A stretch of 64,000 bases of DNA, from the NCBI RefSeq assembly GCF_018139625.1, contig NZ_JAGSOH010000008.1:1-64000 (forward strand). Reading direction: 5' to 3'. The notes beneath the pieces were generated by a model, which worked only from the letters and a program-made list of their open reading frames with translations, did not search any database and had not been told where the DNA came from. Shown one piece after another: positions 17,027 through 25,158 of the stretch. A program made the position numbers and the translations under genes. Source of the stretch: Actinospica acidithermotolerans (GTDB taxonomy: Bacteria; Actinomycetota; Actinomycetes; Streptomycetales; Catenulisporaceae). Each line of letters starts with the position of its first letter. Positions within the stretch are counted from its first letter, which is position 1.

Positions 17027-20000
17027 ATGTTCAGCAAGGTCCTCGTCGCCAATCGCGGTGAGATCGCGGTCAGGGCCTTTCGGGCCGCCTACGAACTCGG
17101 GATCTCGACGGTCGCCGTCTATGCCTGGGAGGACCGGTGGTCGATACACCGGCAGAAGGCGGACGAGGCGTATGTCATCGGAGTGGAGGGCCGCCCCGTT
17201 CAGGCCTATCTCGATGTCGACGAGATCATGCGCGTGGCGAAGGAGTCGGGCGCGGACGCGATCTACCCCGGCTACGGCTTCCTCTCCGAGAATCCGGATC
17301 TCGCCCGCGCATGCGCGGCGAACGGGATGGCGTTCGTCGGCCCTTCGGCCGAGGTCCTCGAGATGGCCGGCGACAAGGCGACGGCCAAGCGGTACGCCAT
17401 CGCGGCCGGCGTCCCGGTCCTCGGCTCGTGCGCGGCCACGGACGACGTAGGGGAGCTGATCGCGGCGGCCGAGGAGATCGGGTTCCCGGTCTTCGCGAAA
17501 GCGGTCGCCGGCGGCGGCGGGCGCGGCATGCGGCGCGTCGAGAAGAGCGCGGACCTGCGTCCCGCATTGGAAGCGGCGATGCGCGAGGCCCGCGGTGCCT
17601 TCGGCGACGCGCGCATGATCATCGAGCAGGCGGTGCTGCGGCCGCGCCACATCGAAGTCCAGGTGCTCGCGGACGCGGCCGGCGAGATCGTCCACCTCTT
17701 CGAGCGGGACTGCTCGGTGCAGCGCCGGCACCAGAAGGTGGTCGAGATCGCACCCGCGCCGAACCTGCCGGCCGACATCAGGTCGAGCCTGCATCGCGAC
17801 GCGATCGCGTTCGCCAGGTCGATCGGCTACGTGAACGCCGGCACCGTCGAGTTCCTCCTCGACACCGTCGGCGACCGCGCGGGCCGGCACGTGTTCATCG
17901 AGATGAACCCGCGCATCCAGGTCGAGCACACGGTCACCGAGGAGGTCACCGATGTCGATCTGGTCGTCGCCCAACTGCGCATAGCCGCCGGAGAGACCCT
18001 CGCCGACCTCGGCCTGAATCAGGACACGATCAACCTCCGCGGGACCGCGATCCAGACCCGGATCACGACCGAGGACCCGGCCGAGGACTTCCGCCCGGAC
18101 ACCGGCCGGATCACGACGTACCGCTCCCCGGGCGGCGCCGGGATCCGGCTCGACGGCGGAACGGTCGCGGCCGGCGTCCACATCTCCCCGCACTTCGACT
18201 CGATGCTGGTCAAGTGCATCGTCCACGGCCACGACTTCGCCGCCGCGGTCCGCCGCACGCGTCGCGCGCTCGCCGAGTTCCGCATCCGCGGCGTCGCGAC
18301 GAACATCCCGTTCCTGCAGGCCGTCGTCGACGACCAGGACTTCGTCCGCGGCGACGTCTCGACCGCCTTCATCGACGAACGGCCGGACCTGCTCAGGGCC
18401 CGAAGGTCCCAGGACCGGGCGAGCCGCATCATCCAGTGGCTCGGCGAGACGACGGTGAACCAGCCGTACGGCGACGGCTCCGGGCTCGTAGACCCGGCGA
18501 CCAAACTGCCGTGGTTCGACGCGGCCGCATCCGCACCGGAAGGCTCGCTGCAGCGCCTACGCAGCCTGGGTCCCGCGGGTTGGGCCAGGCACCTCCGTGA
18601 ACAGACCGCGCTGGCCGTCACCGAGACGACGTTCCGCGATGCGCATCAGTCCCTGCTCGCGACCAGGGTCCGCACCCGGGATCTCGTCGAACCGCTGCCC
18701 GCGGTCGCACGGCTCACACCGCAGCTCCTGAGTGTCGAGGCCTGGGGCGGGGCGACCTACGACGTCGCCCTCCGATTCCTGGGCGAGGACCCCTGGCATC
18801 GACTCGCCGCGATGCGCGAAGCCCTCCCCAACATCCCGATCCAGATGCTGCTGCGCGGACGCAACACGGTCGGGTACACGCCGTACCCGACCCGCGTGAC
18901 GGCCGCCTTCGTCGAGGAGGCCGCGGCCTGCGGCGTGGATGTGTTCCGCATCTTCGACGCGCTCAACGACATCGAACAGATGCGGCCCGCGATCGAGGCG
19001 GTCCTGGCGACCGGCACGACCGTGGCCGAGGGCGCGATGGCCTACACCGGCGACTTCCTCGACCCCGCCGAGACCCTGTACACCCTCGACTACTGGCTCC
19101 GGCTCGCGGAGCGCCTGGTCGAGTCCGGCGTGCACGTCCTCGGAGTCAAGGACATGGCGGGCCTGCTCCGCCCGGAAGCCGCGGCGCGCCTGGTCGCGGC
19201 CCTGCGAGAGCGCTTCGACGTGCCGGTTCACGTCCACACGCACGACACCGCGGGCGGACAGCTCGCGACACTCCTCGCGGCCTCGGCCGCCGGCGCGGAC
19301 GCGGTCGACGCGGCCAGCGCCCCGATGGCGGGCACGACCTCGCAGCCCTCGCTCTCCGCCCTCGTGGCCGCGCTCGCCCACACCCCCCGCGACACCGGGA
19401 TCCCGCTGGCCGCGGTCTGCGCGCTCGAGCCGTACTGGGAGGCGGTCCGAGCCGTCTACCGGCCGTTCGAGTCCGGTCTTCCCGGGCCGACCGGCCGGGT
19501 GTACCGGCACGAGATCCCGGGAGGGCAGCTCTCGAACCTCCGCCAGCAGGCGATCGGCGTGGGACAGGGCCACAACTTCGAAGCGGTCGAGAACTACTAT
19601 GCCGCCGCCGACCGGATACTCGGCCGGATCCCGAAGGTGACCCCCTCGTCGAAGGTCGTGGGCGACCTCGCGCTCGCCCTCGCCGCGGCGAAGGCCGACA
19701 TCGCCGAATTCGAGGCCGGCCCGCAGAACTACGACCTCCCGGCGAGCGTCATCGGCTTCCTCGCCGGCGAGCTCGGAGATCCGCCGGGGGGCTGGCCGGA
19801 GCCGTTCCGCACGAAGGCGCTCACGGGACGCACCGCCACGATCGAGGTCGGACGGCTCAGCCCCGAGGACGAGGAGGATCTCGCCGACTCCGGACCCCGG
19901 CGCAGAGCGGCCCTGAACCGACTGCTGTTCCCCGGTCCGACCCGTACCTACGAGCAATGGCGTGACACGTACGGCGACCTGGCCTCGCTCGGCACGCTCG

Positions 20001-20425
20001 AATACCTCTACGGCCTGCACGCCGACGACGAGCGTACGGTGCGGCTCGAGCGCGGAGTCGACCTCTTCGTCGGGCTCGAGGCGGTCGGCGAGCCGGACGC
20101 GAAGGGCATGCGGACCGTGATGCTCACGCTGAACGGTCAGCTCCGCCCGGTCCTGGTCCGCGACACATCCATCAGGGTCGATGCGCCCCGGGCGGTGAAG
20201 GCCGACCCCGACGTGCCGGGGCAGATCGCGGCGCCGTTCACCGGCCACGTCACACTGCGGATCTCGGTCGGCGACGCGGTCGAGGCGGGCCAAAGACTCG
20301 GGAGCATCGAGGCGATGAAGATGGAGTCCGCCATCACCGCACCGGTCGCCGGCACCGTCCGGCGCATCGCCGTCGACGGCACAGCGCCGGTGGAGCCTGG
20401 TGACCTGCTCCTGGAGATAGCATGA
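17027..20425 (+). CDS. pyc: Pyruvate carboxylase
   Basis: A 1132-residue, full-length, single-chain pyruvate carboxylase that makes oxaloacetate from pyruvate, bicarbonate and ATP. The biotin carboxylase domain (about 1-450) has GGGGRGMR, EVQVLAD and FIEMNPRIQVEHTVTE. The carboxyltransferase barrel follows (LLRGRNTVGYTPYP, VFRIFDALND, GVKDMAGLL, HTHDTAGG), and the C-terminal biotinyl domain has EAMKMES, with Lys1098 as the biotin site. ATG 17027 follows GAGGAG. Its place inside a catabolic operon, rather than alone, suggests anaplerotic use of pyruvate released by the pathway's lyases (inference). It may be a second copy in the genome. Confidence 0.95.
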   Translation: MFSKVLVANRGEIAVRAFRAAYELGISTVAVYAWEDRWSIHRQKADEAYVIGVEGRPVQAYLDVDEIMRVAKESGADAIYPGYGFLSENPDLARACAANGMAFVGPSAEVLEMAGDKATAKRYAIAAGVPVLGSCAATDDVGELIAAAEEIGFPVFAKAVAGGGGRGMRRVEKSADLRPALEAAMREARGAFGDARMIIEQAVLRPRHIEVQVLADAAGEIVHLFERDCSVQRRHQKVVEIAPAPNLPADIRSSLHRDAIAFARSIGYVNAGTVEFLLDTVGDRAGRHVFIEMNPRIQVEHTVTEEVTDVDLVVAQLRIAAGETLADLGLNQDTINLRGTAIQTRITTEDPAEDFRPDTGRITTYRSPGGAGIRLDGGTVAAGVHISPHFDSMLVKCIVHGHDFAAAVRRTRRALAEFRIRGVATNIPFLQAVVDDQDFVRGDVSTAFIDERPDLLRARRSQDRASRIIQWLGETTVNQPYGDGSGLVDPATKLPWFDAAASAPEGSLQRLRSLGPAGWARHLREQTALAVTETTFRDAHQSLLATRVRTRDLVEPLPAVARLTPQLLSVEAWGGATYDVALRFLGEDPWHRLAAMREALPNIPIQMLLRGRNTVGYTPYPTRVTAAFVEEAAACGVDVFRIFDALNDIEQMRPAIEAVLATGTTVAEGAMAYTGDFLDPAETLYTLDYWLRLAERLVESGVHVLGVKDMAGLLRPEAAARLVAALRERFDVPVHVHTHDTAGGQLATLLAASAAGADAVDAASAPMAGTTSQPSLSALVAALAHTPRDTGIPLAAVCALEPYWEAVRAVYRPFESGLPGPTGRVYRHEIPGGQLSNLRQQAIGVGQGHNFEAVENYYAAADRILGRIPKVTPSSKVVGDLALALAAAKADIAEFEAGPQNYDLPASVIGFLAGELGDPPGGWPEPFRTKALTGRTATIEVGRLSPEDEEDLADSGPRRRAALNRLLFPGPTRTYEQWRDTYGDLASLGTLEYLYGLHADDERTVRLERGVDLFVGLEAVGEPDAKGMRTVMLTLNGQLRPVLVRDTSIRVDAPRAVKADPDVPGQIAAPFTGHVTLRISVGDAVEAGQRLGSIEAMKMESAITAPVAGTVRRIAVDGTAPVEPGDLLLEIA

Positions 20426-20429
20426 CGCG

Positions 20430-21143
20430 GTGAGCGATCGCGAGAATCTCCAAGAGCGAGCCTATGTCTTCCTTCGCGACGCGATCGTCTCCGGCGAGCT
20501 CGAGGACGGCTCGCAGCACTCCATCTACCAGCTCGCCGAGCAGCTCGAGATGTCCCGTACGCCTGTACGGGATGCGGTGATCCAACTCGCGGAAGCGGGC
20601 TTCGTCACCGTGCAGCGCAACCGCGGCTTCCGGGTCCACGGGCCGACCGTCGAGCGGCTCCGGGACATCTTCGAGCTGCGCTTGCTTCTCGAGGTCCCGG
20701 CCACCTTCTACGCGGCCGCGAGCGGCGGCGACGAGTTGCCGGAGAAGCTGCGGACGGCGACGTCCGGCATGACGACGGCGTTGGCCGAGGGCGACATCCT
20801 CGGCTATCTCCTCCACGACCGCGCCTTCCACGAGCACATCGCCTCGGCAGTCGGGAACCGGCGGCTGAGCTCGACGCTGGAGGGCCTGCGGGAAGTCGTG
20901 CGGGACCCCGGAGCGTCCTCGAGCTTCGGCGTGCGCGACCCCGGCACGGTCATCGAAGAACACGAAGCGATCGCTCGCGCGATCGCTCAAGGAGACTCCA
21001 GGCGATCCGCCGAGGCGATGCGAGAGCATCTGGTGCTGACCGGAACGGTTCTGATGGATCGCCTCGCCCAGAGCAGAGGCGAGTCGGCGGACCCGGATTG
21101 GTCGACGCGCCTCGCCGGCGCATTCGCGCACCAGGGAGTCTAG
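20430..21143 (+). CDS. GntR family transcriptional regulator (FCD type)
   Basis: A 237-residue FadR-subfamily regulator. The winged helix-turn-helix comes first (IYQLAEQLEMSRTPVRDAVIQLAEAGFV), followed by an all-helical FCD ligand domain with candidate metal-binding His residues (HDRAFHEHI, EEHEAIARAI, MREHLVL). Such proteins usually sense small carboxylates. A GTG start lies 4 bp after pyruvate carboxylase, so it is the last gene of the 13409-21143 operon and probably responds to a pathway acid. It overlaps the convergent TetR gene by 4 bp. Confidence 0.88.
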   Translation: MSDRENLQERAYVFLRDAIVSGELEDGSQHSIYQLAEQLEMSRTPVRDAVIQLAEAGFVTVQRNRGFRVHGPTVERLRDIFELRLLLEVPATFYAAASGGDELPEKLRTATSGMTTALAEGDILGYLLHDRAFHEHIASAVGNRRLSSTLEGLREVVRDPGASSSFGVRDPGTVIEEHEAIARAIAQGDSRRSAEAMREHLVLTGTVLMDRLAQSRGESADPDWSTRLAGAFAHQGV

Positions 21144-21727
21144 GCAGCGGGCGGAGCGAGCAGCAGCGGCAGATAGACGTCGTCGACGATCCCGGTGATG
21201 ACATCGTCCGGGATCGGGGCGCCGTAGAGAAGGTAGTGGTTGCGCAGCAGATCGGTGGCGACGGTGACGCGCCGCGAGTCCAGGAGCCATGGGCCGAGCT
21301 CGCCGCGATCGACGGCCCGCTGCAGTACGAGCCTGATGGCTCCCGGACCGGCGGTGCGAACGCGTTCGCGGACCAGACGGGCGAACTCAGGGTCGTTCAT
21401 CAGGTCGGCGATCAGTCCGCGCAGCACATCTCCGCGGTGGCCGGTCAGGTGGTCTGCGTTCTGACGCATGACGGTGAGCACATCCGTGCGCAGAGACCCG
21501 GTGTCCGGCGGTTCCTCGTCGTCGATCTCGCCCGCCGTGCAGGCATCGACCACGAGTTCGGCGCGTCCGGGCCAACGGCGATAGAGCGCGGCCTTGCCGG
21601 TGTGCGCCCGAAGAGCCACCCGCTCCATGGTCAGCCGGGCGTATCCGACCTCGGCGAGTTCCTCGAGCGTCGCCGCGAGGATGGCCTTCTCCAACTCCCG
21701 GCCCCGGCGACGGGAGCCACCACGCAT
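21140..21727 (-). CDS. TetR family transcriptional regulator
   Basis: A 195-residue TetR-type repressor. The helix-turn-helix reads LTMERVALRAHTGKAALYRRWPGRAELV, and the C-terminus is of the common helical type. It diverges from a P450 gene, and a perfect 11-bp inverted repeat (21786-21810) lies between them, so it very likely represses the P450. The start is ambiguous: ATG 21727 is used here, and an in-frame TTG at 21739 would add four residues. It converges with the GntR gene. Confidence 0.85.
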   Translation of the reverse strand: MRGGSRRRGRELEKAILAATLEELAEVGYARLTMERVALRAHTGKAALYRRWPGRAELVVDACTAGEIDDEEPPDTGSLRTDVLTVMRQNADHLTGHRGDVLRGLIADLMNDPEFARLVRERVRTAGPGAIRLVLQRAVDRGELGPWLLDSRRVTVATDLLRNHYLLYGAPIPDDVITGIVDDVYLPLLLAPPAA

Positions 21728-21785
21728 GATTTCGGCCAATCTTCCAGCGCTCCTTGTGCCTCTCGCGCGATCAGCTTAGCCTCCA

Positions 21786-21810
21786 GATAGTGAACGCACC
21801 GTTCACTATC
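21786..21810. promoter_or_regulatory. TetR-type operator upstream of P450
   Basis: GATAGTGAACG (21786-21796), CAC, CGTTCACTATC (21800-21810): perfect 11-bp arms around a 3-bp spacer. It lies 18 bp before the P450 start and in the promoter of the divergent TetR gene, the usual place for an autoregulatory TetR operator. Confidence 0.88.
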
Positions 21811-21828
21811 TCCCAGGATGCGAGACCC

Positions 21829-23046
21829 ATGAACGAGACCGTCGCCGCACCACCGGCGCACGCCCCCTCCTACCCCGCCGATCGCACGTGCCCGTACGCA
21901 CTGCCCGAGTCCTACGACCGCCTGCGCCGGGCGCCCGGCTCGATCCACCGGGTCACCCTGTACAACGACCGGACGGCGTGGGTCGTGACCGGACACGAGA
22001 CGGCGCGCCGGCTGCTGGCGGATCCCCGGCTCTCGTCCGACCGGAGGACGGAGGGCTTCCCCCGCTTGTCCCCGCGGGCGGAAGCGACCCGCGACCGGCG
22101 GCCGCCCTTCGTCGGGATGGACCCGCCCGAGCACGGGCCGCTGCGGCGCATGACCACCGGCGGGTTCACCGTGCGGCGCGTCGACGCCATGCGGACCGAG
22201 ATCGAGCAGATCGTGCACGGCCTGCTCGACACGATGATCGCCGCCGGGCCGCCGGCCGACCTCGTCACCCGGCTGTCGTTGCCGGTGCCGTCCATGGTGA
22301 TCTGCCGACTTCTCGGCGTGCCCTATGCCGACCACGACTTCTTCCAGGACGCCAGCAGCCGGCTGGTCCGGGCGGCGAGCGCGGAGCAGGCGAGAGCGGC
22401 CGGGGACGACCTGGAGCGCTATCTGGACGGCCTGGTCCGCCAGATGGAGGGCGGCCAGCGCTCCGGCCTGCTGGGCACCATCATCGGCGAGCAACTGGAG
22501 AAGGGGATGATCGACCGGGAGGAGGTGGTGCTGACCGCGCTCCTTCTCCTGGTGGCCGGACACGAGACGACGGCGTCGATGACCTCGCTCGGCGTCATAA
22601 CCCTGCTGGAGCATCCCGAACAGCTGGCCCGCCTGCGGTCCGACCGGTCGCTCGTGCCCGGCGCGGTGGAGGAACTGCTGCGCTACCTCGCGATCGCCGA
22701 CGTCGCGACCGGTCGCGTGGCCACGGCGGACATCGAGATCGACGGGGAACTCGTCCGCGCGGGCGAGAGCGTCATCGTCGCCGGCTCAATCGCCAACCGC
22801 GACGGCGCGGTCTTCGCGGATCCCGACACCTTCGACATCCAGCGCAACGCGCGAGGGCACCTGTCCTTCGGGTACGGCGTGCATCAGTGCGTCGGCCAGA
22901 ACCTCGCCCGCGTCGAACTCGAGGTCGTCTTCACGGCGCTGCTCGACCGCCTGCCCACCCTTCGGCTCGCGGTCCCGGTCGATCAGCTCAGCCTGCGGCC
23001 CGGAACCACGACCCAGGGCGTCGACGAGCTTCCGGTCACCTGGTGA
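21829..23046 (+). CDS. Cytochrome P450
   Basis: A 405-residue soluble bacterial P450 (class I, needs ferredoxin). It shows the I-helix AGHETTAS, the K-helix ExxR (EELLR) and the heme-binding FGYGVHQCVGQNLARVE with its Cys thiolate. Length and motifs fit the CYP105-like actinobacterial group. No ferredoxin is adjacent; the one at 32482 could serve. ATG 21829 is chosen because it begins after the operator; upstream in-frame ATGs would lie inside regulatory DNA. It overlaps convergently with mftG by 11 bp. The substrate is unknown. Confidence 0.92.
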   Translation: MNETVAAPPAHAPSYPADRTCPYALPESYDRLRRAPGSIHRVTLYNDRTAWVVTGHETARRLLADPRLSSDRRTEGFPRLSPRAEATRDRRPPFVGMDPPEHGPLRRMTTGGFTVRRVDAMRTEIEQIVHGLLDTMIAAGPPADLVTRLSLPVPSMVICRLLGVPYADHDFFQDASSRLVRAASAEQARAAGDDLERYLDGLVRQMEGGQRSGLLGTIIGEQLEKGMIDREEVVLTALLLLVAGHETTASMTSLGVITLLEHPEQLARLRSDRSLVPGAVEELLRYLAIADVATGRVATADIEIDGELVRAGESVIVAGSIANRDGAVFADPDTFDIQRNARGHLSFGYGVHQCVGQNLARVELEVVFTALLDRLPTLRLAVPVDQLSLRPGTTTQGVDELPVTW

Positions 23047-24544
23047 ACCGGATGCTGTCGGAGACGACCTCGCCGATCAGCACTGCCGTCGCCGCAGGGC
23101 CCCGCGTCGGCGCGTCCGGCAGGATCGAGGTGTCGGCCACGCGCAGGCCTCCGACACCGTGGACGCGACCGTACTGATCCACCACGGCATCGGTTCCCTC
23201 GGGCCCCATCGGCACGGTGCCGCAGGTGTGCTGTGCTGTTCCCAGATGCTCGCGGATCCACCAGTCCAGCGCGGCGTCGTCCTCAAGGATCGCGGGTGCC
23301 GGATCGCGCGGTTCGCAGAGCGCTGCGGTCGCGCGCACCGCGTTCCGCAGCAGTCTGCGGTCCTCGGCGGTTCCGAGGTAGCCGAAGTCGACGGCCGACG
23401 GGACGAGGGGATCGGCGGAGCGCAGCCTCAGCCGGCCCGTCGGCCTGGGTGCGAGGGCTGAGACGAGGAAGGGCAGCGGGGAACCGGGCACCGCTGTCGC
23501 TCCCGCCCTGAGGCCGGACATCGGGATCAGGGACTGCAGGATCTCCCACTCCGCGGAATGCAGGCAGGCGCCGAGCCAGGATTCCCTTGGCGCGCCCCAG
23601 TCTTCCCGGGCCTCCCACTCGAGGGCGGTCTGCGGGTGATCGCTGAATCGCGTGCCGAGGGCGGCGGCGTCGCGGACGACCGGGATGCCCAGGCGTTCCA
23701 GGTCGGCGCGCGGCCCGATGCCGGAGAGCAGCAGCAGGTGGGCCGAACCCAGTGCGCCCGCACTGATGACGACGGTGCCCGCGTCGAGAGCGCGGAGTCC
23801 GCCGCCGTGTTCGACGAGGAGGCCGGTCGCACGATCGCCGGAGAACAGCACGCGCCGGACCGTGCAGTGGCCCAGCACCCTGAGATTCGGACGGGCTCGG
23901 ACTTCCGCGTCGAGGTAGTTCAGCGCCGTGTTTCTGCGTATCCCGTCGACGGCGTTGGACGGCACGGGACCGAAGCCGGGCCGCGCCTGGCCGTTCTTGT
24001 CGGGCTCCTCGGGGTAGCCGAGGCGGTGGGCCGCCTCGGCGAAGGCGGCTGCCGCCGGGTGGTCGAGGCCGGCTCGGCGGACGCAGACAGGGCCCTTGTC
24101 TCCGTGGACCTCGCTCGCGCCGTAGTCCAGATCGTTCTCCAAGTTCCGCAGGAACGGCAGGACGCGGTCGTACGCCCACGCCGGATTGCCGGCAGCGGCC
24201 CACCGTTCGAAGTCCTCGCGGCGGGCCCGGACGAAGTAGCCGCCGTTGACCGTCGTCGAGCCGCCGAGCACCCGGCCGCGAGGAACGGCCCAGGGCCGCT
24301 CGGGAGTGAGCCGCACCGGCCAACTCGTCACCGCCGGCTGATCCGGCCGGGCTCCGGGCACGAGCCGGGAGTCGAGCAGATCCGCGCCGAAGCCGGCCGC
24401 GTCGCGCGGGGCCGGACCGGCCTCCAGCAGCAGCACGTCGCGATCGGCGTCCTCGCTCAGCCGGGCGGCGAGCACGGCCCCGGATCCGCCCGCGCCGACC
24501 ACGACGACATCCGGCCGCCCGAGCGCACCTCGCTGTCTTGACAC
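23036..24544 (-). CDS. mftG: Mycofactocin-associated GMC oxidoreductase MftG
   Basis: A 502-residue GMC-family flavoprotein. The N-terminal FAD motif is VVVVGAGGSGAVLAARLSED with LLLEAG, then GGSTTVNGGYFVRAR (GMC signature 1 region), and the C-terminus has an active-site-like H-T-C-G-T segment and APTRGPAATAVLIGE. In mycobacteria MftG passes electrons from reduced mycofactocin towards the respiratory chain. Here it diverges from mftA. GTG 24544 with AGGGG upstream is the likely start; an upstream TTG would place the start inside the operator. The annotation rests on the family plus the adjacent mft genes. Confidence 0.88.
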   Translation of the reverse strand: MSRQRGALGRPDVVVVGAGGSGAVLAARLSEDADRDVLLLEAGPAPRDAAGFGADLLDSRLVPGARPDQPAVTSWPVRLTPERPWAVPRGRVLGGSTTVNGGYFVRARREDFERWAAAGNPAWAYDRVLPFLRNLENDLDYGASEVHGDKGPVCVRRAGLDHPAAAAFAEAAHRLGYPEEPDKNGQARPGFGPVPSNAVDGIRRNTALNYLDAEVRARPNLRVLGHCTVRRVLFSGDRATGLLVEHGGGLRALDAGTVVISAGALGSAHLLLLSGIGPRADLERLGIPVVRDAAALGTRFSDHPQTALEWEAREDWGAPRESWLGACLHSAEWEILQSLIPMSGLRAGATAVPGSPLPFLVSALAPRPTGRLRLRSADPLVPSAVDFGYLGTAEDRRLLRNAVRATAALCEPRDPAPAILEDDAALDWWIREHLGTAQHTCGTVPMGPEGTDAVVDQYGRVHGVGGLRVADTSILPDAPTRGPAATAVLIGEVVSDSIRFTR

Positions 24545-24593
24545 CAGGCCCCTACCAATCCGCGGAAAAAACCTCGCCGCCGAGTCTAGCCTT

Positions 24594-24616
24594 TTGGCAC
24601 TAGATGCCAATACTAT
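24594..24616. promoter_or_regulatory. MftR-type operator and -10 of the mftA promoter
   Basis: TTGGCA (24594-24599), CTAGA, TGCCAA (24605-24610) is a perfect 17-bp inverted repeat in the mftG/mftA intergenic region. A -10-like TACTAT follows at 24611-24616, so the palindrome occupies exactly a 17-bp spacer between -10 and -35. The ATG of mftA at 24623 lies 6 nt after that -10, consistent with a leaderless or near-leaderless transcript. MftR of mycobacteria is known to repress the mftA promoter; this site is the natural candidate here. Confidence 0.75.
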
Positions 24617-24622
24617 CGGGGC

Positions 24623-24805
24623 ATGTCGAAAGCAATGTCGCCTCCGGCGAACCCCCAGCAGCCCCTATCGGTCCGCACTCCCGCCGGGCGGGAGTCCGCG
24701 GCCGAATCCGCCACCGAGAACAGCCGGATCCGCACCGCGGACGTCATCGAGGCCGACGAACTCGTCGAAGAGGTCTCGATCGACGGCATGTGCGGCGTCT
24801 ACTAG
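24623..24805 (+). CDS. mftA: Mycofactocin precursor peptide MftA
   Basis: A 60-residue precursor ending in the diagnostic IDGMCGVY. In mycofactocin synthesis the terminal Val-Tyr pair is the only part kept: MftC decarboxylates the Tyr and cross-links it to Val, and MftE then releases the dipeptide. Upstream, DELVEEVSIDG is the leader that MftB binds. The peptide is about twice the length of mycobacterial MftA because of a polar N-terminal extension (SPPANPQQPL...). A second ATG at 24635 could shorten it. No strong ribosome binding site is seen. Confidence 0.95.
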   Translation: MSKAMSPPANPQQPLSVRTPAGRESAAESATENSRIRTADVIEADELVEEVSIDGMCGVY

Positions 24806-24822
24806 AGACCGGCTCCACCGCC

Positions 24823-25158
24823 ATGGACTCCATGCAGCCGGGACGGTCGGCCGACGAGCCGGCCGTCCTGGACCTGGACCGGGCCTGGGCGCTGCATCCG
24901 CAGGTCTCGGTCCGCCCCGAGCCGTTCGGCGCGCTGCTCTACCACTTCGGCACCCGCCAGCTGTCCTTCCTGAAGGACCGGCGGCTGCTGGACGTGGTCA
25001 GCGCCCTGAGCTCGGCCCCCACCGCCCGCGCCGCGTGCACCGCCGCCGGTCTGCGAGGCGACGAGCTTCCCCGCTACGCAAGGGCCCTGAAGACGCTGGC
25101 CCGCTCTTCGATGCTCGTCGAAGAGGCCGACCCCACGGACAGGATGGTGAATCCGTGA
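24823..25158 (+). CDS. mftB: Mycofactocin peptide chaperone MftB
   Basis: A 111-residue PqqD-like RiPP recognition element. The wording LDLDRAWALHPQVSVRPEPFGALLYHFGTRQLSFLKDRRLLDVV is characteristic of MftB, which holds the MftA leader and presents it to the radical SAM enzyme MftC. It lies 17 bp after mftA and overlaps mftC by 4 bp (GTGA), which favours coordinated synthesis of the complex. ATG 24823 is the first methionine in frame near the family's usual N-terminus. Confidence 0.93.
   Translation: MDSMQPGRSADEPAVLDLDRAWALHPQVSVRPEPFGALLYHFGTRQLSFLKDRRLLDVVSALSSAPTARAACTAAGLRGDELPRYARALKTLARSSMLVEEADPTDRMVNP

Noticed and set aside
18557-20293. A 578-residue open frame antisense to pyruvate carboxylase
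   Set aside because: High GC makes long shadow frames; this one is Arg/Gly/Asp-rich without a fold and covers a gene with strong family motifs.
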